From NCBI GenBank assembly GCA_029572965.1, contig JAKPQD010000379.1, forward strand, positions 1-61,449: DNA of 61,449 bases. The letters run 5' to 3'. Below the pieces are notes generated by a model. It did not search any database, was not told the origin of the DNA, and was given only the letters and a program-made list of their open reading frames with translations. Shown piece after piece: positions 46,220 to 56,206 of this stretch (position 1 is the stretch's first letter; the number at the start of each line of letters is the position of its first letter). This stretch comes from Bacteroidota bacterium (GTDB lineage Bacteria; Bacteroidota; Bacteroidia; Bacteroidales; DTGW01). The position numbers were made by a program, and so were the translations under genes.

Positions 46220-48655
46220 ATGATGAAAAGAAATACGCTGCATTGGTTTTTAATTCTGGCTTCATTAACATTATCCATTGTAACAAGTTATACCCAGGTT
46301 CATGGACAAAAGCAGTTCTCTATTGAAAGAAAGCAATTATTTGATTACGACTGGAATTTTTTTTTAGGCGATACTTCTTCAGCTCAATTGAACGACTTTA
46401 ACGATGTTGCCTGGCGTAGTCTCGACCTGCCACACGATTGGAGCATCGAAGGAAAAATACTTCCCAAAAACGTTACAGGATGTGCAGGTGGTTACTTCCC
46501 GGCAGGCATTGGTTGGTACCGCAAAACATTCAAAGCCCCGGTTGAATGGAAAAACCAAAAAGTTTCAGTGTATTTCGAGGGGATATATATGAACTCAGAA
46601 GTTTTTATAAATGGCAAATCACTTGGGGTACATCCTTATGGCTACACTTCTTTCTGCTACGACCTAACACCATATTTAAATTTCGACAAAGAAAATGTTA
46701 TTGCAGTACGGGTGGACAATTCGCAGCAGTTAAACAGTCGTTGGTACAGTGGTTCGGGAATTTATCGCCATGTTTGGTTGATAACAACTAATCCTGTGCA
46801 TGTAGCTCAATGGGGTGTGGGCATTACAACATCCGAGGTATCAACGAAAAAAGCGAAAGTTCAGATAAAAACATTAGTAAAAAATGAAAATTCTTCATCA
46901 CAAAGCGTCATTGTTAAAGCTCTTTTATTAGACAAAAATGGGAAAAATGTCGGAAATAATCAGGTAAAGCTTGATATTGCAGCTAATAGCCAAAAAGAAA
47001 ACATTCAAACCATTACGGTTTCAAATCCTTTGTTATGGTCACCGGAATCACCCAATTTATACAATGCCCAAATACAGATTTTGAAAGAAAAGCAGGTTGT
47101 TGATAATATTAAAACCCAGTTTGGGATACGTTCTATCAGCTTTTCTGCCGAAAATGGGTTTCAACTCAATGGCAAAACAATAAAGCTCAATGGGGGCTGT
47201 GTGCATCACGACAATGGCTGTCTGGGCGCTGCAGCATATGACCGTGCCGAAGAACGTAAAATTGAGCTGCTCAAAGCTGCCGGTTTTAATGCTGTACGTA
47301 CCTCACACAATCCACCATCAGAAGCTTTCCTCGATGCATGCGACAAGTTGGGAATATTGGTAATCGACGAATCGTTTGACGGTTGGAAAGAAGCAAAAAA
47401 CAAATTCGATTATTCGCTGTATTTTGACCAATGGAGTACCAGCGATGTAGAAGCTATGGTTTTGCGAGATCGCAACCATCCTTCAATTTTTATGTGGAGC
47501 ATCGGCAACGAGGTGTACGAAAGAAAGAAACCCGAAGCAGTTGAAATTACTAAAAGACTTTCGGCAGCCATAAAAAAAATCGATACCAGTCGGTCGGTTA
47601 CCTCGGCGATGACCACCTGGGACAACGATTGGGCAGTATTTGACCCGCTAATGGCTGCACACGATGTTTGTGGCTATAATTACCAGTTACATCGGGCAGC
47701 AGACGATCACAAGCTTGTCCCTTCACGTATTATAGTTCAAACCGAGTCATATCCACGCGATGCTTTTGCTAACTGGCAACTGGTGCAGAACAATAACTAT
47801 ATCCTGGGCGATTTTGTGTGGACAGCTATAGATTATTTGGGCGAATCATCCATTGGCCGTTGGTATTACTCGGGAGACATCCCTGGCGAACACTGGACTC
47901 AGGATTTCTTTCCCTGGCATGGCGCATATTGTGGAGATATTGACCTTGTTGGCTGGCGAAAACCCATTTCGCATTACCGAAGCATGTTGTACAATAGTAA
48001 TGAAAAGCTTTATTTGGCTGTCCGTGAACCTGAACCTGCCCCATTAGAAATAAAAGAAACTTTGTGGTCGGTTTGGCCTACCTGGGAAAGCTGGACATGG
48101 CCAGGGTTTGAAGAAAAAAATGTTCAGGTTGAAGTTTATTCGAAATATCCAAAAGTGCGATTATACCTCAATAATAAACTTGTTGGCGAACAACCAACTA
48201 CCCTCGAACAACAATTTAAAGCTACATTCACAGTGCCATATTCGCCAGGTTTGCTTAGAGCCGTTGGTATTGAAAATGATAAAGAACAGGAATCAACTAT
48301 TCTGCAAACAGCAGGAGAAGCCGCTCAAATAAAATTGGCAACCGACAGGAAAGAAATAAAAGCCAACGGACAGGATTTATCTTTTGTTACTATTGAAATT
48401 ACTGATAAAAACGGAATAGTTCAACCAAATGCTAACAATCGCTTAATTTTCAAAATAGAAGGAGAAGGGACGATAGCCGCTGTTGGCAATGCAGATATTA
48501 AAGATTGTGACCAATATGTGGGCAATGCCCGAAAAGCTTGGAAAGGACGCGCTTTGGTAGTTGTTAAAAGCAAACGCAATGCAGGTACTATCAAATTGAC
48601 TGTAAGTTATTTAGGTTTGCCCGATGCCACAATTGATATTAAAACTATCCAATAA
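46220..48655 (+). CDS. GH2 beta-galactosidase-type glycosidase
   Basis: The 811-aa exported protein has signal peptide 1-29 (ending QVHGQ). The N-terminal jelly-roll shows WRSLDLPHDWSIEGK and GIGWYRKTF, then an Ig-like domain, then the barrel with GGCVHHDNGCLGAA, NAVRTSHNPPSEAFLDACD, acid/base Glu431 in FMWSIGNE and nucleophile Glu509 in VQTESYP. C-terminal DUF4982-type and Big-like domains finish the protein. This subgroup usually has beta-galactosidase activity, but beta-glucuronidase or arabinosidase is possible. No T9SS domain. Part of the operon, 31 nt before GH5. Confidence 0.88.
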   Translation: MMKRNTLHWFLILASLTLSIVTSYTQVHGQKQFSIERKQLFDYDWNFFLGDTSSAQLNDFNDVAWRSLDLPHDWSIEGKILPKNVTGCAGGYFPAGIGWYRKTFKAPVEWKNQKVSVYFEGIYMNSEVFINGKSLGVHPYGYTSFCYDLTPYLNFDKENVIAVRVDNSQQLNSRWYSGSGIYRHVWLITTNPVHVAQWGVGITTSEVSTKKAKVQIKTLVKNENSSSQSVIVKALLLDKNGKNVGNNQVKLDIAANSQKENIQTITVSNPLLWSPESPNLYNAQIQILKEKQVVDNIKTQFGIRSISFSAENGFQLNGKTIKLNGGCVHHDNGCLGAAAYDRAEERKIELLKAAGFNAVRTSHNPPSEAFLDACDKLGILVIDESFDGWKEAKNKFDYSLYFDQWSTSDVEAMVLRDRNHPSIFMWSIGNEVYERKKPEAVEITKRLSAAIKKIDTSRSVTSAMTTWDNDWAVFDPLMAAHDVCGYNYQLHRAADDHKLVPSRIIVQTESYPRDAFANWQLVQNNNYILGDFVWTAIDYLGESSIGRWYYSGDIPGEHWTQDFFPWHGAYCGDIDLVGWRKPISHYRSMLYNSNEKLYLAVREPEPAPLEIKETLWSVWPTWESWTWPGFEEKNVQVEVYSKYPKVRLYLNNKLVGEQPTTLEQQFKATFTVPYSPGLLRAVGIENDKEQESTILQTAGEAAQIKLATDRKEIKANGQDLSFVTIEITDKNGIVQPNANNRLIFKIEGEGTIAAVGNADIKDCDQYVGNARKAWKGRALVVVKSKRNAGTIKLTVSYLGLPDATIDIKTIQ

Positions 48656-48686
48656 TAGATTTCGAAATTGTTAAAAAATATGTAAG

Positions 48687-50087
48687 ATGAAGATAAAATT
48701 CAATTTAAAACAGACGCTATTCAAATGGGCTTTTTTATTGGTTATTGGCCAGACATTTATTTCAACAATAAAAGCCCAATTACCTACTGCACAGCAAATT
48801 GTAGATAAAATGAAGGTGGGGTGCAATATTGGAAATACCCTTGAAGCAATATGCAGCGAAACAGCCTGGGGGGCGCCAAAAGTAACCCAAATTTTGGTAG
48901 ATTCGATTAAAGCTGCCGGTTTTAACACTGTAAGGCTCCCGGTTGCCTGGTTTTGTCATTCTGATACCAATTCAAATATTATTGACGATGCTTGGATTGC
49001 CCGGGTTAAGGAGGTTGTAGATTATTGTATTAATGACAGCCTTTATGTTATTATCAACATTCACTGGGACAAAGGATGGCTCGAAAAAAGAGTAAATGCT
49101 GCCAATCAAACTCAAGTTAACGAAAGACAGCTGGCCTATTGGACCCAAATAGCAGAATATTTTAAAGATTATGACGAACATTTACTATTTGCGAGCGCCA
49201 ACGAACCGGATGTTTCGGATGCTAACGGAATGACGATATTGTTGAGCTATCATCAAACTTTTATTGATGCTGTCCGTGCCACAGGAGGCAATAACAGCTC
49301 CCGAACGCTAATTATCCAGGGGCCTTCAACCGATATTGAAAAAACCAATTCATTAATGAACACCATGCCAACAGATCAAATTGCCAATCGTCTGATAGTT
49401 GAGGTACATTACTACACTCCATACCAGTTTTGCCTTATGGATAAAGATGCCAACTGGGGTAAAATGTTTTATTATTGGGGAAAAAGCAACCATTCAACAA
49501 CCGATGTTACACGCAACGCAACCTGGGGCGAAGAAACTGATGTTGAAAAGTATTTTAACATGATGAAAACTAAGTTTGTAGATAAGGGGATTCCTGTTAT
49601 CATTGGCGAATATGGTGCATACAAACGAAAACTAAGCCCTCCTTCAGATCAGAGCCTCAATGATGCATCTGTAGAATATTATCATAAATATATAGTAAAG
49701 TCTTCGACCAGCAAAGGAATTATACCTTTTTACTGGGACACTCCCGGAGGCCTGTTTAATCGCAACACAGGAGCGGTTCAGGACCGTGGCGTTTTAAATG
49801 CAATTATGCAGGGGGCAAATGAAGCAACAGGCATAGCCTCCAGTATTGATATGGATATCGAATTATATCCTAATCCATTTTCTTCAAGCTTCAATCTTAA
49901 AATTAGCAAGCCAAATGAAGTTGTTGATATTTCAATCTTTGATTTTATGGGAAAATTGATAAAATCGGTCGAAAAATCAAATATTTCAGGTTCAATGAGC
50001 ATCAACGTGCCTTTTGGCCCAGGAATGTACCTGATTCAAATTAATGGGGTAAATTGGATAAAATCCATCAAATGTATCAGGATATAA
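48687..50087 (+). CDS. GH5 endoglucanase (GH5_4-like) with T9SS sorting domain
   Basis: The 466-aa secreted enzyme has signal peptide 1-31 (ending TIKAQ). The catalytic domain (about 32-385) begins MKVGCNIGNTLEA; acid/base Glu173 lies in ASANEPDV and nucleophile Glu308 in IIGEYGAYKR. The GNTLEA start and IGEYGA end are typical of GH5_4, a subfamily with endo-beta-1,4-glucanase, xyloglucanase and lichenase members. The C-terminal ~75 residues (LYPNPFSSSFNLKI to the end) form a T9SS sorting domain. With the GH9 enzyme it is the second likely surface endo-cutter. Confidence 0.88.
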   Translation: MKIKFNLKQTLFKWAFLLVIGQTFISTIKAQLPTAQQIVDKMKVGCNIGNTLEAICSETAWGAPKVTQILVDSIKAAGFNTVRLPVAWFCHSDTNSNIIDDAWIARVKEVVDYCINDSLYVIINIHWDKGWLEKRVNAANQTQVNERQLAYWTQIAEYFKDYDEHLLFASANEPDVSDANGMTILLSYHQTFIDAVRATGGNNSSRTLIIQGPSTDIEKTNSLMNTMPTDQIANRLIVEVHYYTPYQFCLMDKDANWGKMFYYWGKSNHSTTDVTRNATWGEETDVEKYFNMMKTKFVDKGIPVIIGEYGAYKRKLSPPSDQSLNDASVEYYHKYIVKSSTSKGIIPFYWDTPGGLFNRNTGAVQDRGVLNAIMQGANEATGIASSIDMDIELYPNPFSSSFNLKISKPNEVVDISIFDFMGKLIKSVEKSNISGSMSINVPFGPGMYLIQINGVNWIKSIKCIRI

Positions 50088-50138
50088 GTGTAAAATTTTT
50101 GACTAAACTAATGTTGTTCACATTCTAAAAAATCAAAT

Positions 50139-52220
50139 ATGATAAAGGGCTTAATAATATTCGCAATTGTTTGCTCAGGCTTTATACTTGACAATACAGC
50201 CCAAACAAAGGCCCCTGCGCCTTACGGACCAGTTCCAACCGAAAACCAGATGCGTTGGCAGGAAATGGAATATTACGGTTTTATTCATTTTTCGTTAAAT
50301 ACTTACACCGATCAATCGTGGGGGTATGGCAACGAAGAGGTAAAGCTTTTCAATCCCGAAAAATTAGATTGCCGTCAATGGGCTCGTATTTGCAAAGAGG
50401 CCGGAATGAAAGGAGTTATCCTTGTTGCAAAACATCATTGCGGATTTTGCTTTTGGCCAACCGAAACTACAGAATATTCGGTAAAAAACGCACCCTGGAA
50501 AGGCGGCAAAGGTGATGTGGTCCGTGAAATGGCTGATGCCTGTAAAGAATATGGCTTGAAGCTCGGCATTTATATTTCTCCCTGGGATAGAAATAGCCCT
50601 GCTTATGGGAAACCTGAATATATTCAGATTTTCAGAAAACAGATAAAAGAAGTACTTACCAATTATGGCGAGATTTTTGAAATTTGGTTTGATGGTGCTA
50701 ATGGAGGCGATGGCTATTATGGCGGGGCAAACGAAACCCGCAAAATAGACCGCACAACCTATTACGATTGGAAAAATACTTACGCGATGATCCGTAAGTT
50801 GCAGCCTAATATTGTTATATGGAACGATGGAGGCGACCGTGGCGACTTACGCTGGGTTGGGACTGAAGAAGGCTATGTTGGCGAAACCAACTGGAGCCTT
50901 TTGAATGCTACTGGCGATGTAGAGTGGGCTATGTTGCATCATGGCCTCGAAAACGGCAATGCCTGGGTGCCGGCCGAAGTCAATACTTCCATAAGGCCCG
51001 AGTGGTTCTATCATCCAAGCGAAGATGCCAAGGTAAAAAACTTGCCCAAATTGATGAACACATACTACAATTCTATTGGGCGCAATGGCAGCCTACTGTT
51101 AAACTTCCCTGTTATGCCCAATGGTTTGATCCATGAGAAAGACGAAAAAGCAGCGCTCGATTTTGCCGCAGCCGTAAAAGGATCTTTTGCAGTAAACCTT
51201 GCAGAAAAAGCTAAGGCAAGCGCTTCAAATGTCCGCGGAAACTCAAAAGATTTCTCGGCTTCCAATGCTATAGATGGAAATAAAGATACTTATTGGGCTA
51301 CCGATGACAATGTCAATACAGCCTCATTGACCATTGATTTTGGCAAACCAGTCTTGTTCAACCGCTTTATGGTACAGGAATACATTCGCTTAGGCCAGCG
51401 GGTTAAAGCTTTCACGCTGGAAGCTTTTGTTGATGGCAGTTGGAAAGAGATAGCCAAAGCTACAACAATCGGATACAAGCGAATACTTAGGTTTTCAAGT
51501 GTTAATGCTACTAAAATCCGTTTCAACATTACAGATTCGAAAAGTTGTCCCGTAATTTCTAATGTTGGTGTATATAATGCACCACTAATCCTTGATGCTC
51601 CTGTTATTTTGCGAAACCAAGATGGTGAAGTAAGCATTTCGTCTGACGATATTGGCCCTCATTATTATTACACCCTCGATGGCAGTGAGCCAACACCAAA
51701 TTCGTTAAGGTTTACAGGCCCGGTCAAAACTAATGGTAAATTAGTTGTAAAGGCTATAGCATTTGACCCGACATCAGCCAAAAGTAGCCTTATGACGCAA
51801 GAGAAATTTGATATTTGTCGTAAAGATTGGAAAATATTAGGTTTTTCTGACGAAAATACAAGATTCATTTTGGATGGAAATCCTTCAACAGCATGGCATC
51901 AACGCGACAAAAAATTACCTTCAGATTTGATTGTTGATTTAGGGAATACTTATGAAATTGCCGGGTTTAAATATCTCCCTGATCAGGCAAGGTGGAGCGC
52001 TGGAGTTATTACCAATTACGAGTTTTATGTATCGCCAGACAATGTTGAATGGAAGAAAGTTGACCAGGGCGAATTTTCCAATATCAACAACAACCCTGTA
52101 TGGCAGATCAAGCAATTTGCGCCAGAAAAAGCTCGGTTCGTCAAGCTACGAGCATTAAAAACTACCTGGGGCGATGATATAGCCGGATATGCTGAAGTTG
52201 ATATTATAACAAGTAAATAG
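50139..52220 (+). CDS. GH29 alpha-L-fucosidase with F5/8C (CBM32-like) domains
   Basis: The 693-aa exported enzyme has signal peptide 1-22 (ending DNTAQ). The GH29 barrel contains YYGFIHFSLNTYTD, GVILVAKHHCGFCFWPT and nucleophile Asp185 in IFEIWFDGANGG. A first F5/8-type-C domain (about 355-475, ASNVRGNSKDFSASNAIDGNKDTYWAT), a chitobiase-C-like segment (about 495-550, YYYTLDGSEPTP) and a second F5/8C domain (about 560-690) follow. It removes alpha-L-fucose, as found on xyloglucan side chains or arabinogalactan. No sorting domain. Last gene before a repeat-rich gap. Confidence 0.9.
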   Translation: MIKGLIIFAIVCSGFILDNTAQTKAPAPYGPVPTENQMRWQEMEYYGFIHFSLNTYTDQSWGYGNEEVKLFNPEKLDCRQWARICKEAGMKGVILVAKHHCGFCFWPTETTEYSVKNAPWKGGKGDVVREMADACKEYGLKLGIYISPWDRNSPAYGKPEYIQIFRKQIKEVLTNYGEIFEIWFDGANGGDGYYGGANETRKIDRTTYYDWKNTYAMIRKLQPNIVIWNDGGDRGDLRWVGTEEGYVGETNWSLLNATGDVEWAMLHHGLENGNAWVPAEVNTSIRPEWFYHPSEDAKVKNLPKLMNTYYNSIGRNGSLLLNFPVMPNGLIHEKDEKAALDFAAAVKGSFAVNLAEKAKASASNVRGNSKDFSASNAIDGNKDTYWATDDNVNTASLTIDFGKPVLFNRFMVQEYIRLGQRVKAFTLEAFVDGSWKEIAKATTIGYKRILRFSSVNATKIRFNITDSKSCPVISNVGVYNAPLILDAPVILRNQDGEVSISSDDIGPHYYYTLDGSEPTPNSLRFTGPVKTNGKLVVKAIAFDPTSAKSSLMTQEKFDICRKDWKILGFSDENTRFILDGNPSTAWHQRDKKLPSDLIVDLGNTYEIAGFKYLPDQARWSAGVITNYEFYVSPDNVEWKKVDQGEFSNINNNPVWQIKQFAPEKARFVKLRALKTTWGDDIAGYAEVDIITSK

Positions 52221-52231
52221 CAATCATAATC

Positions 52232-52430
52232 AAAAGTCCCGGAGGGACTTAAGTATGGTAGTAATAAGGTTCAAATAGTAATTATAGTCCCAAACGGGAC
52301 GAAAGTGATTTTTGAAAAACACTGTAAGCCTTATATACAAAATTCTTTAAGTTTATCTTCCGCACCTACGGTACTTTTTTAAACTGTATTTGATATTTAT
52401 CTACCATACTATTGACCCTCCGGGTCTTTC
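52232..52430. repeat. Palindromic repeat element with imperfect 30-bp terminal inverted repeats
   Basis: Ends at 52232-52261 and 52401-52430 match as inverted repeats at about 24 of 30 positions, each containing a CCCGGAGGG palindrome and TATGGTAG. A further palindrome GTCCCAAACGGGAC lies inside (52287-52300). These GTCCC..GGGAC sequences resemble short palindromic repeats common in Bacteroidota genomes. No transposase in or near it. Part of the 721-nt gap between GH29 and SusC. Confidence 0.7.
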
Positions 52431-52463
52431 AAACCTAAAGAATAATTTTGTTACAGATATAAG

Positions 52464-52610
52464 ATCACTGTTGCCCGTTAAAAATATCAGGACTAAAGTC
52501 CTTCAGTAAGTATGAATTTGTAACCCCAGTCTTAAGGCTGGGGTTAGTCAAAGCTATGAATTAATTGGGCTTTAGCCCTATTATTTTACTTTATATCGGA
52601 CAACAGTGAT
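52464..52610. repeat. Second palindromic repeat element
   Basis: The outer inverted repeats ATCACTGTTGCCCG (52464-52477) and CGGACAACAGTGAT (52597-52610) match at 13 of 14. Three internal hairpins are AGGACTAAAGTCCT (52489-52502), AACCCCAG/CTGGGGTT (52522-52529 / 52538-52545) and GGGCTTTAGCCC (52567-52578). The nested palindromes resemble REP/BIME-like elements. Confidence 0.7.
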
Positions 52611-52672
52611 ATAAGACATCGTATTTGTAATATTTCTCAAGCCTCTTTAATTATTCCGTGTAAATAATCAAA

Positions 52673-52780
52673 ATATTAATAATGTCTCATTATAGGCGAC
52701 AATATTTATAATTCCGATAGAATTTACAAGATTTTAGAGATTTTTTTCAAGAACCTCAAAAGCTAATCAAGGTAGTTTTG
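52673..52780 (+). promoter_or_regulatory. PUL operator/promoter element, copy C
   Basis: The ATATTAATAATGTCTCAT block, then GATAGAATTTACA followed by AGATTTTAGAGATTTTTTTC and AAGA, with direct repeats TTTACAAGA and TTTTCAAGA (8 of 9 identical) ending at 52731 and 52752. The -7 box TAGTTTTG is at 52773-52780. It drives susC-susD with a leader of about 155 nt. Its overall length (108) matches copies A and B (112). Confidence 0.75.
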
Positions 52781-52941
52781 GCTCGATATATTCAATAGTG
52801 AAAGGACAATTCCAATCACAGGTTATTATTAACGCTGCATATACATTGATTTTGAAGGCATAGTGAGATGGATTTTTATAAAAACCAATTAAATAAATAA
52901 CAAACTAATACAATTAATTAAAAACTATTAACTAACATTTT

Positions 52942-55900
52942 ATGGAAAAAACAGAAAAAAGGGCAAGGCGGTTGTTGCCTGCTATGAAAAAAAACCTGGC
53001 ACTATTTACGGCCAGTTTGCTATTGAGTATCACAGCTCTTGCGCAAGAACGCACTATTTCAGGTACAATTACAGATGCCACAGGGTTGGGGCTTCCTGGT
53101 GTTAATGTTGTTGTAAAAGGCTCAACTAACGGCGTTATTACTGATGTTAAAGGGAATTATAGCATCAAAGTGGCTGGGGATGATGCTGTTTTGATTTTCT
53201 CGTCTATAGGTTATAAAAAGACAGAAATAGCTGTTGGAAACCAAACTTCAGTTAATTTATCAATGAAAGAAGATGTTACAGAAATGGACCAGGTAGTGGT
53301 TATTGGTTATGGTGTACAAAAGAAAAGTGACCTTACAGGCGCTGTGGCATCTGTTACTAATGACCAATTGCTAAAAACCCCCAGTACCGGGGCTGTTCAG
53401 GCTTTACAAGGGAAGGCTGCCGGGGTGCAGGTTTTCAACAGCTCAGGTATGCCTGGTGCTGCAATTACTGTCAGGGTACGTGGTATTAATTCAATTACCA
53501 AAAAAGACGAATGGTCTGGAGTTTCAGGCCCTATTTACATTATTGACGGTATCCCGGGTGATATCAACTCCATTAACCAAAATGACATTGAGCGCATCGA
53601 AGTGTTGAAAGATGCTTCGGCTCAAGCTATTTATGGTTCTTCCGGAGGAAACGGGGTTATCATTGTTACAACCAAACAAGGTGCTAAAAACCAAAAAACA
53701 AAAGTTGAATTTTCAATGTACCGTGGGGTACAAACCAATGATATATCGGTGGATATGTGCAATACAAAAGAATTTATCCAGATTTACAATACGCTTGATG
53801 TTACTAAAGGCAGCCGTATTACAGCCAATCCGGACACCCTGCCTTCTACTAACTGGTGGAATGAAATTTCTAACAATGCCGTTATGGAAGAATACAATCT
53901 TTCAGTCTCCGGCGGAACCGAAAACATGACAGCTCTTTTTAGTCTTGGCTATTTAAACCAGGATGGTGTGGTTGAAAAAACAAACTACCAACGTTTCAAT
54001 GTCAGGTCAAATACTTCTTACAATATTGGCAAACGTGTCAAAATTGGTGAAAACATTTCTTTGGCTGCAACCCGCTACAGAGGTAATGATGGCTATGGTT
54101 CGCCCATGGGGGCTATCAACCAAAGCCCTATTAGTTATGTACGCGACACAACTTCTGGCTTAACAGCCCAACAAATTAAGGCCAAAAACATTGGATTTGA
54201 TGGCTGGGCTCAACCTCTTTTCAATACTGGCACTGGTAACCCTGTTGCCGGATATATTACGACAATAACAAAAAAGGCACCTACAGGATGGCCGGAAACT
54301 TATTTGCCAATATCGAGCTGCTTAAAGGCTTTACCTACAACAATAATTTTGGATTTGATATCAATTTTTACGAAGAAGACGATTTTAAACCATACTATTA
54401 TATTACTTCTACTCAAAACAACTCTGTTGTTCAGGTGTACCGAAAATTAGACCGAAATTTCTCATGGAATTGGCAGCACGTACTCGATTATAAAACAACG
54501 TTGTTTGACAAACACAATATTGACCTGATGGCAGGCCTTGAAGCTAATGAATACCTTGGCAAAACACTAAGTGGCAATGCTGATTCATTGTTGAAAAATG
54601 GCGCTACACCTGAATATCAGTATATTGATGCTACTCTCCGCCAAACAGGCTCAACATACTACTATGCAAAGGGCGGATATAGCCATCAAACAGGTTACGC
54701 TTATTTTGGCCGCTTGAATTATGAATTTAACAATTTATTCCTTGCCCAGTTTACTTATCGCTACGATGGCTCTACAAAATTTGGCCCAGGTCACAGGTTT
54801 GGGAGCTTTCCGGCATTTTCCACCGGGTTTAAGTTCAGTGAACTGGATTTTGTAAAAAACAGCCTTCCTTTGCTAAGTTTTGGTAAAATCCGTTTTGGAT
54901 GGGGAAAAACCGGAAATGATGGTATCCCAAGTAATAAATTTTACTCTTTGGTTGGGGCAAGCGCCGAAAATGGTTATCCATTGGGAGGCACAGGTACTCC
55001 GGGAGGTATTGCTCTGGCCCCGGGGAACTCCCAATTGCACTGGGAGTCAATCACAACATACAACTACGGACTCGATTTGAATTTCTTTGACAACAAACTG
55101 TCCGTAACAACCGATTATTTCGAAAAATATACCACCGGGATGTTGCAATCTTTATCATTGCCTTTAGTTACCGGAAGATACGGTTTTGACGGGTCTGACG
55201 GAAAATATACCGACCATATTGGAAGTCTTTCAAACAAGGGGATTGAATTAGCTTTGGGGTATAAAGACAATGTTGGCGACCTCAAATATACTGTTGATTT
55301 CAATATCACAAAAATTGTCAGCAAGGTCTATGATTTAACAGATACAATTACTTTACCTGACTGGGAATCAAACCCTAAAGCTATCTTGAGAAATGGAGAT
55401 GCTCCCGGAGCTTTCTGGGGTTACAAAACAGATGGTTTGTTCCGTCCAAGCGATGTTGACACTATTATTGAAAACGGTAAAAAAAGACAAGTATGGAAGG
55501 CTGGACTTCCGTATAAAATTGATGCCCAGGGAAGAAGGGTATATGCCCAAAATACAGCAAAACCAGGCGATTTGAGGTTTGTTGATACCAATGGCGACAC
55601 CGTACTAAACGACAAAGATAAAGTGGTGATTGGCAACCCTAATCCTGACTTTACTTTTGGTTTTACTATTAATTTAGAGTATAAAGGGTTCGACTTTAAC
55701 TGCTTTTTCCAAGGCAGCTATGGGAACGACATTTTCAACACAAGTAAAGCAAGCTGGTACAACCCTAATGGGCTAAACAACTGGGTAAAAGATGCCCTTA
55801 ATGCTTATCGCGACCCTGTTTATGACAAAAATGGAGTGATGATAGATCCGGGAAATACCACCTCTAACCAATTCAAACTTAAAGGCTCTACCTCTGATAA

Positions 55901-56171
55901 TTACAGGATGAGCGATTGGTACGTTGAAGATGGCTCTTATATCAGGCTCAAATCAATACAAATTGGCTATACTTTGCCTGAAAACTTCACCAAAAAATAC
56001 GGGATTGAACGTTTGAGAGTATATGTAGGCGGCCGCAACCTTATTACCTGGACCAATTATTCAGGCCTTGACCCTGAAATGGGAGGTAACGATCCTACCT
56101 ATTTTGGTGTTGATGGCGGTAGTTATCCACAGCCCAAAATGTACAATGTAGGGTTAAATATTTCATTTTAA
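52942..56171 (+). pseudogene. susC: SusC-family TonB-dependent transporter interrupted by a one-base frameshift
   Basis: Outer-membrane beta-barrel that, with SusD, imports oligosaccharides. The N-terminal frame (52942-54450, 502 aa) has a signal peptide (the ATG at 52984 is an alternative start), a carboxypeptidase-like domain (about 37-115, ISGTITDATGLGLPGVNVVVKGS), VVVIGYGVQKKSDLTGAVASV, the plug and the first barrel strands. The second frame (54288-56171) carries the rest, ending MYNVGLNISF. Reading across the break, frame 1 gives NPVAG and the other frame gives IYYDNNKKGTYRMAGN, the usual SusC sequence. One base is missing between about 54251 and 54252; restoring it yields 1076 aa, normal length. 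No STN domain, so no anti-sigma control, consistent with the HTCS. It is either a true mutation or an assembly error. Confidence 0.88.
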
Positions 56172-56206
56172 TTGCGTAAGTAATTGATATCTAAAATTTT
56201 TGAAAA

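Noticed and set aside
52221-52941. CRISPR array in the palindrome-rich gap
   Set aside because: The palindromes are not regularly spaced and are not repeated direct units separated by unique spacers; no cas genes are present.
54268-54280. Programmed slippage on the A6 run as the cause of the SusC frame change
   Set aside because: The expected protein sequence IYYDNNKKG continues through the A run in the second frame, so the shift occurs upstream at about 54251, where there is no slippery sequence.
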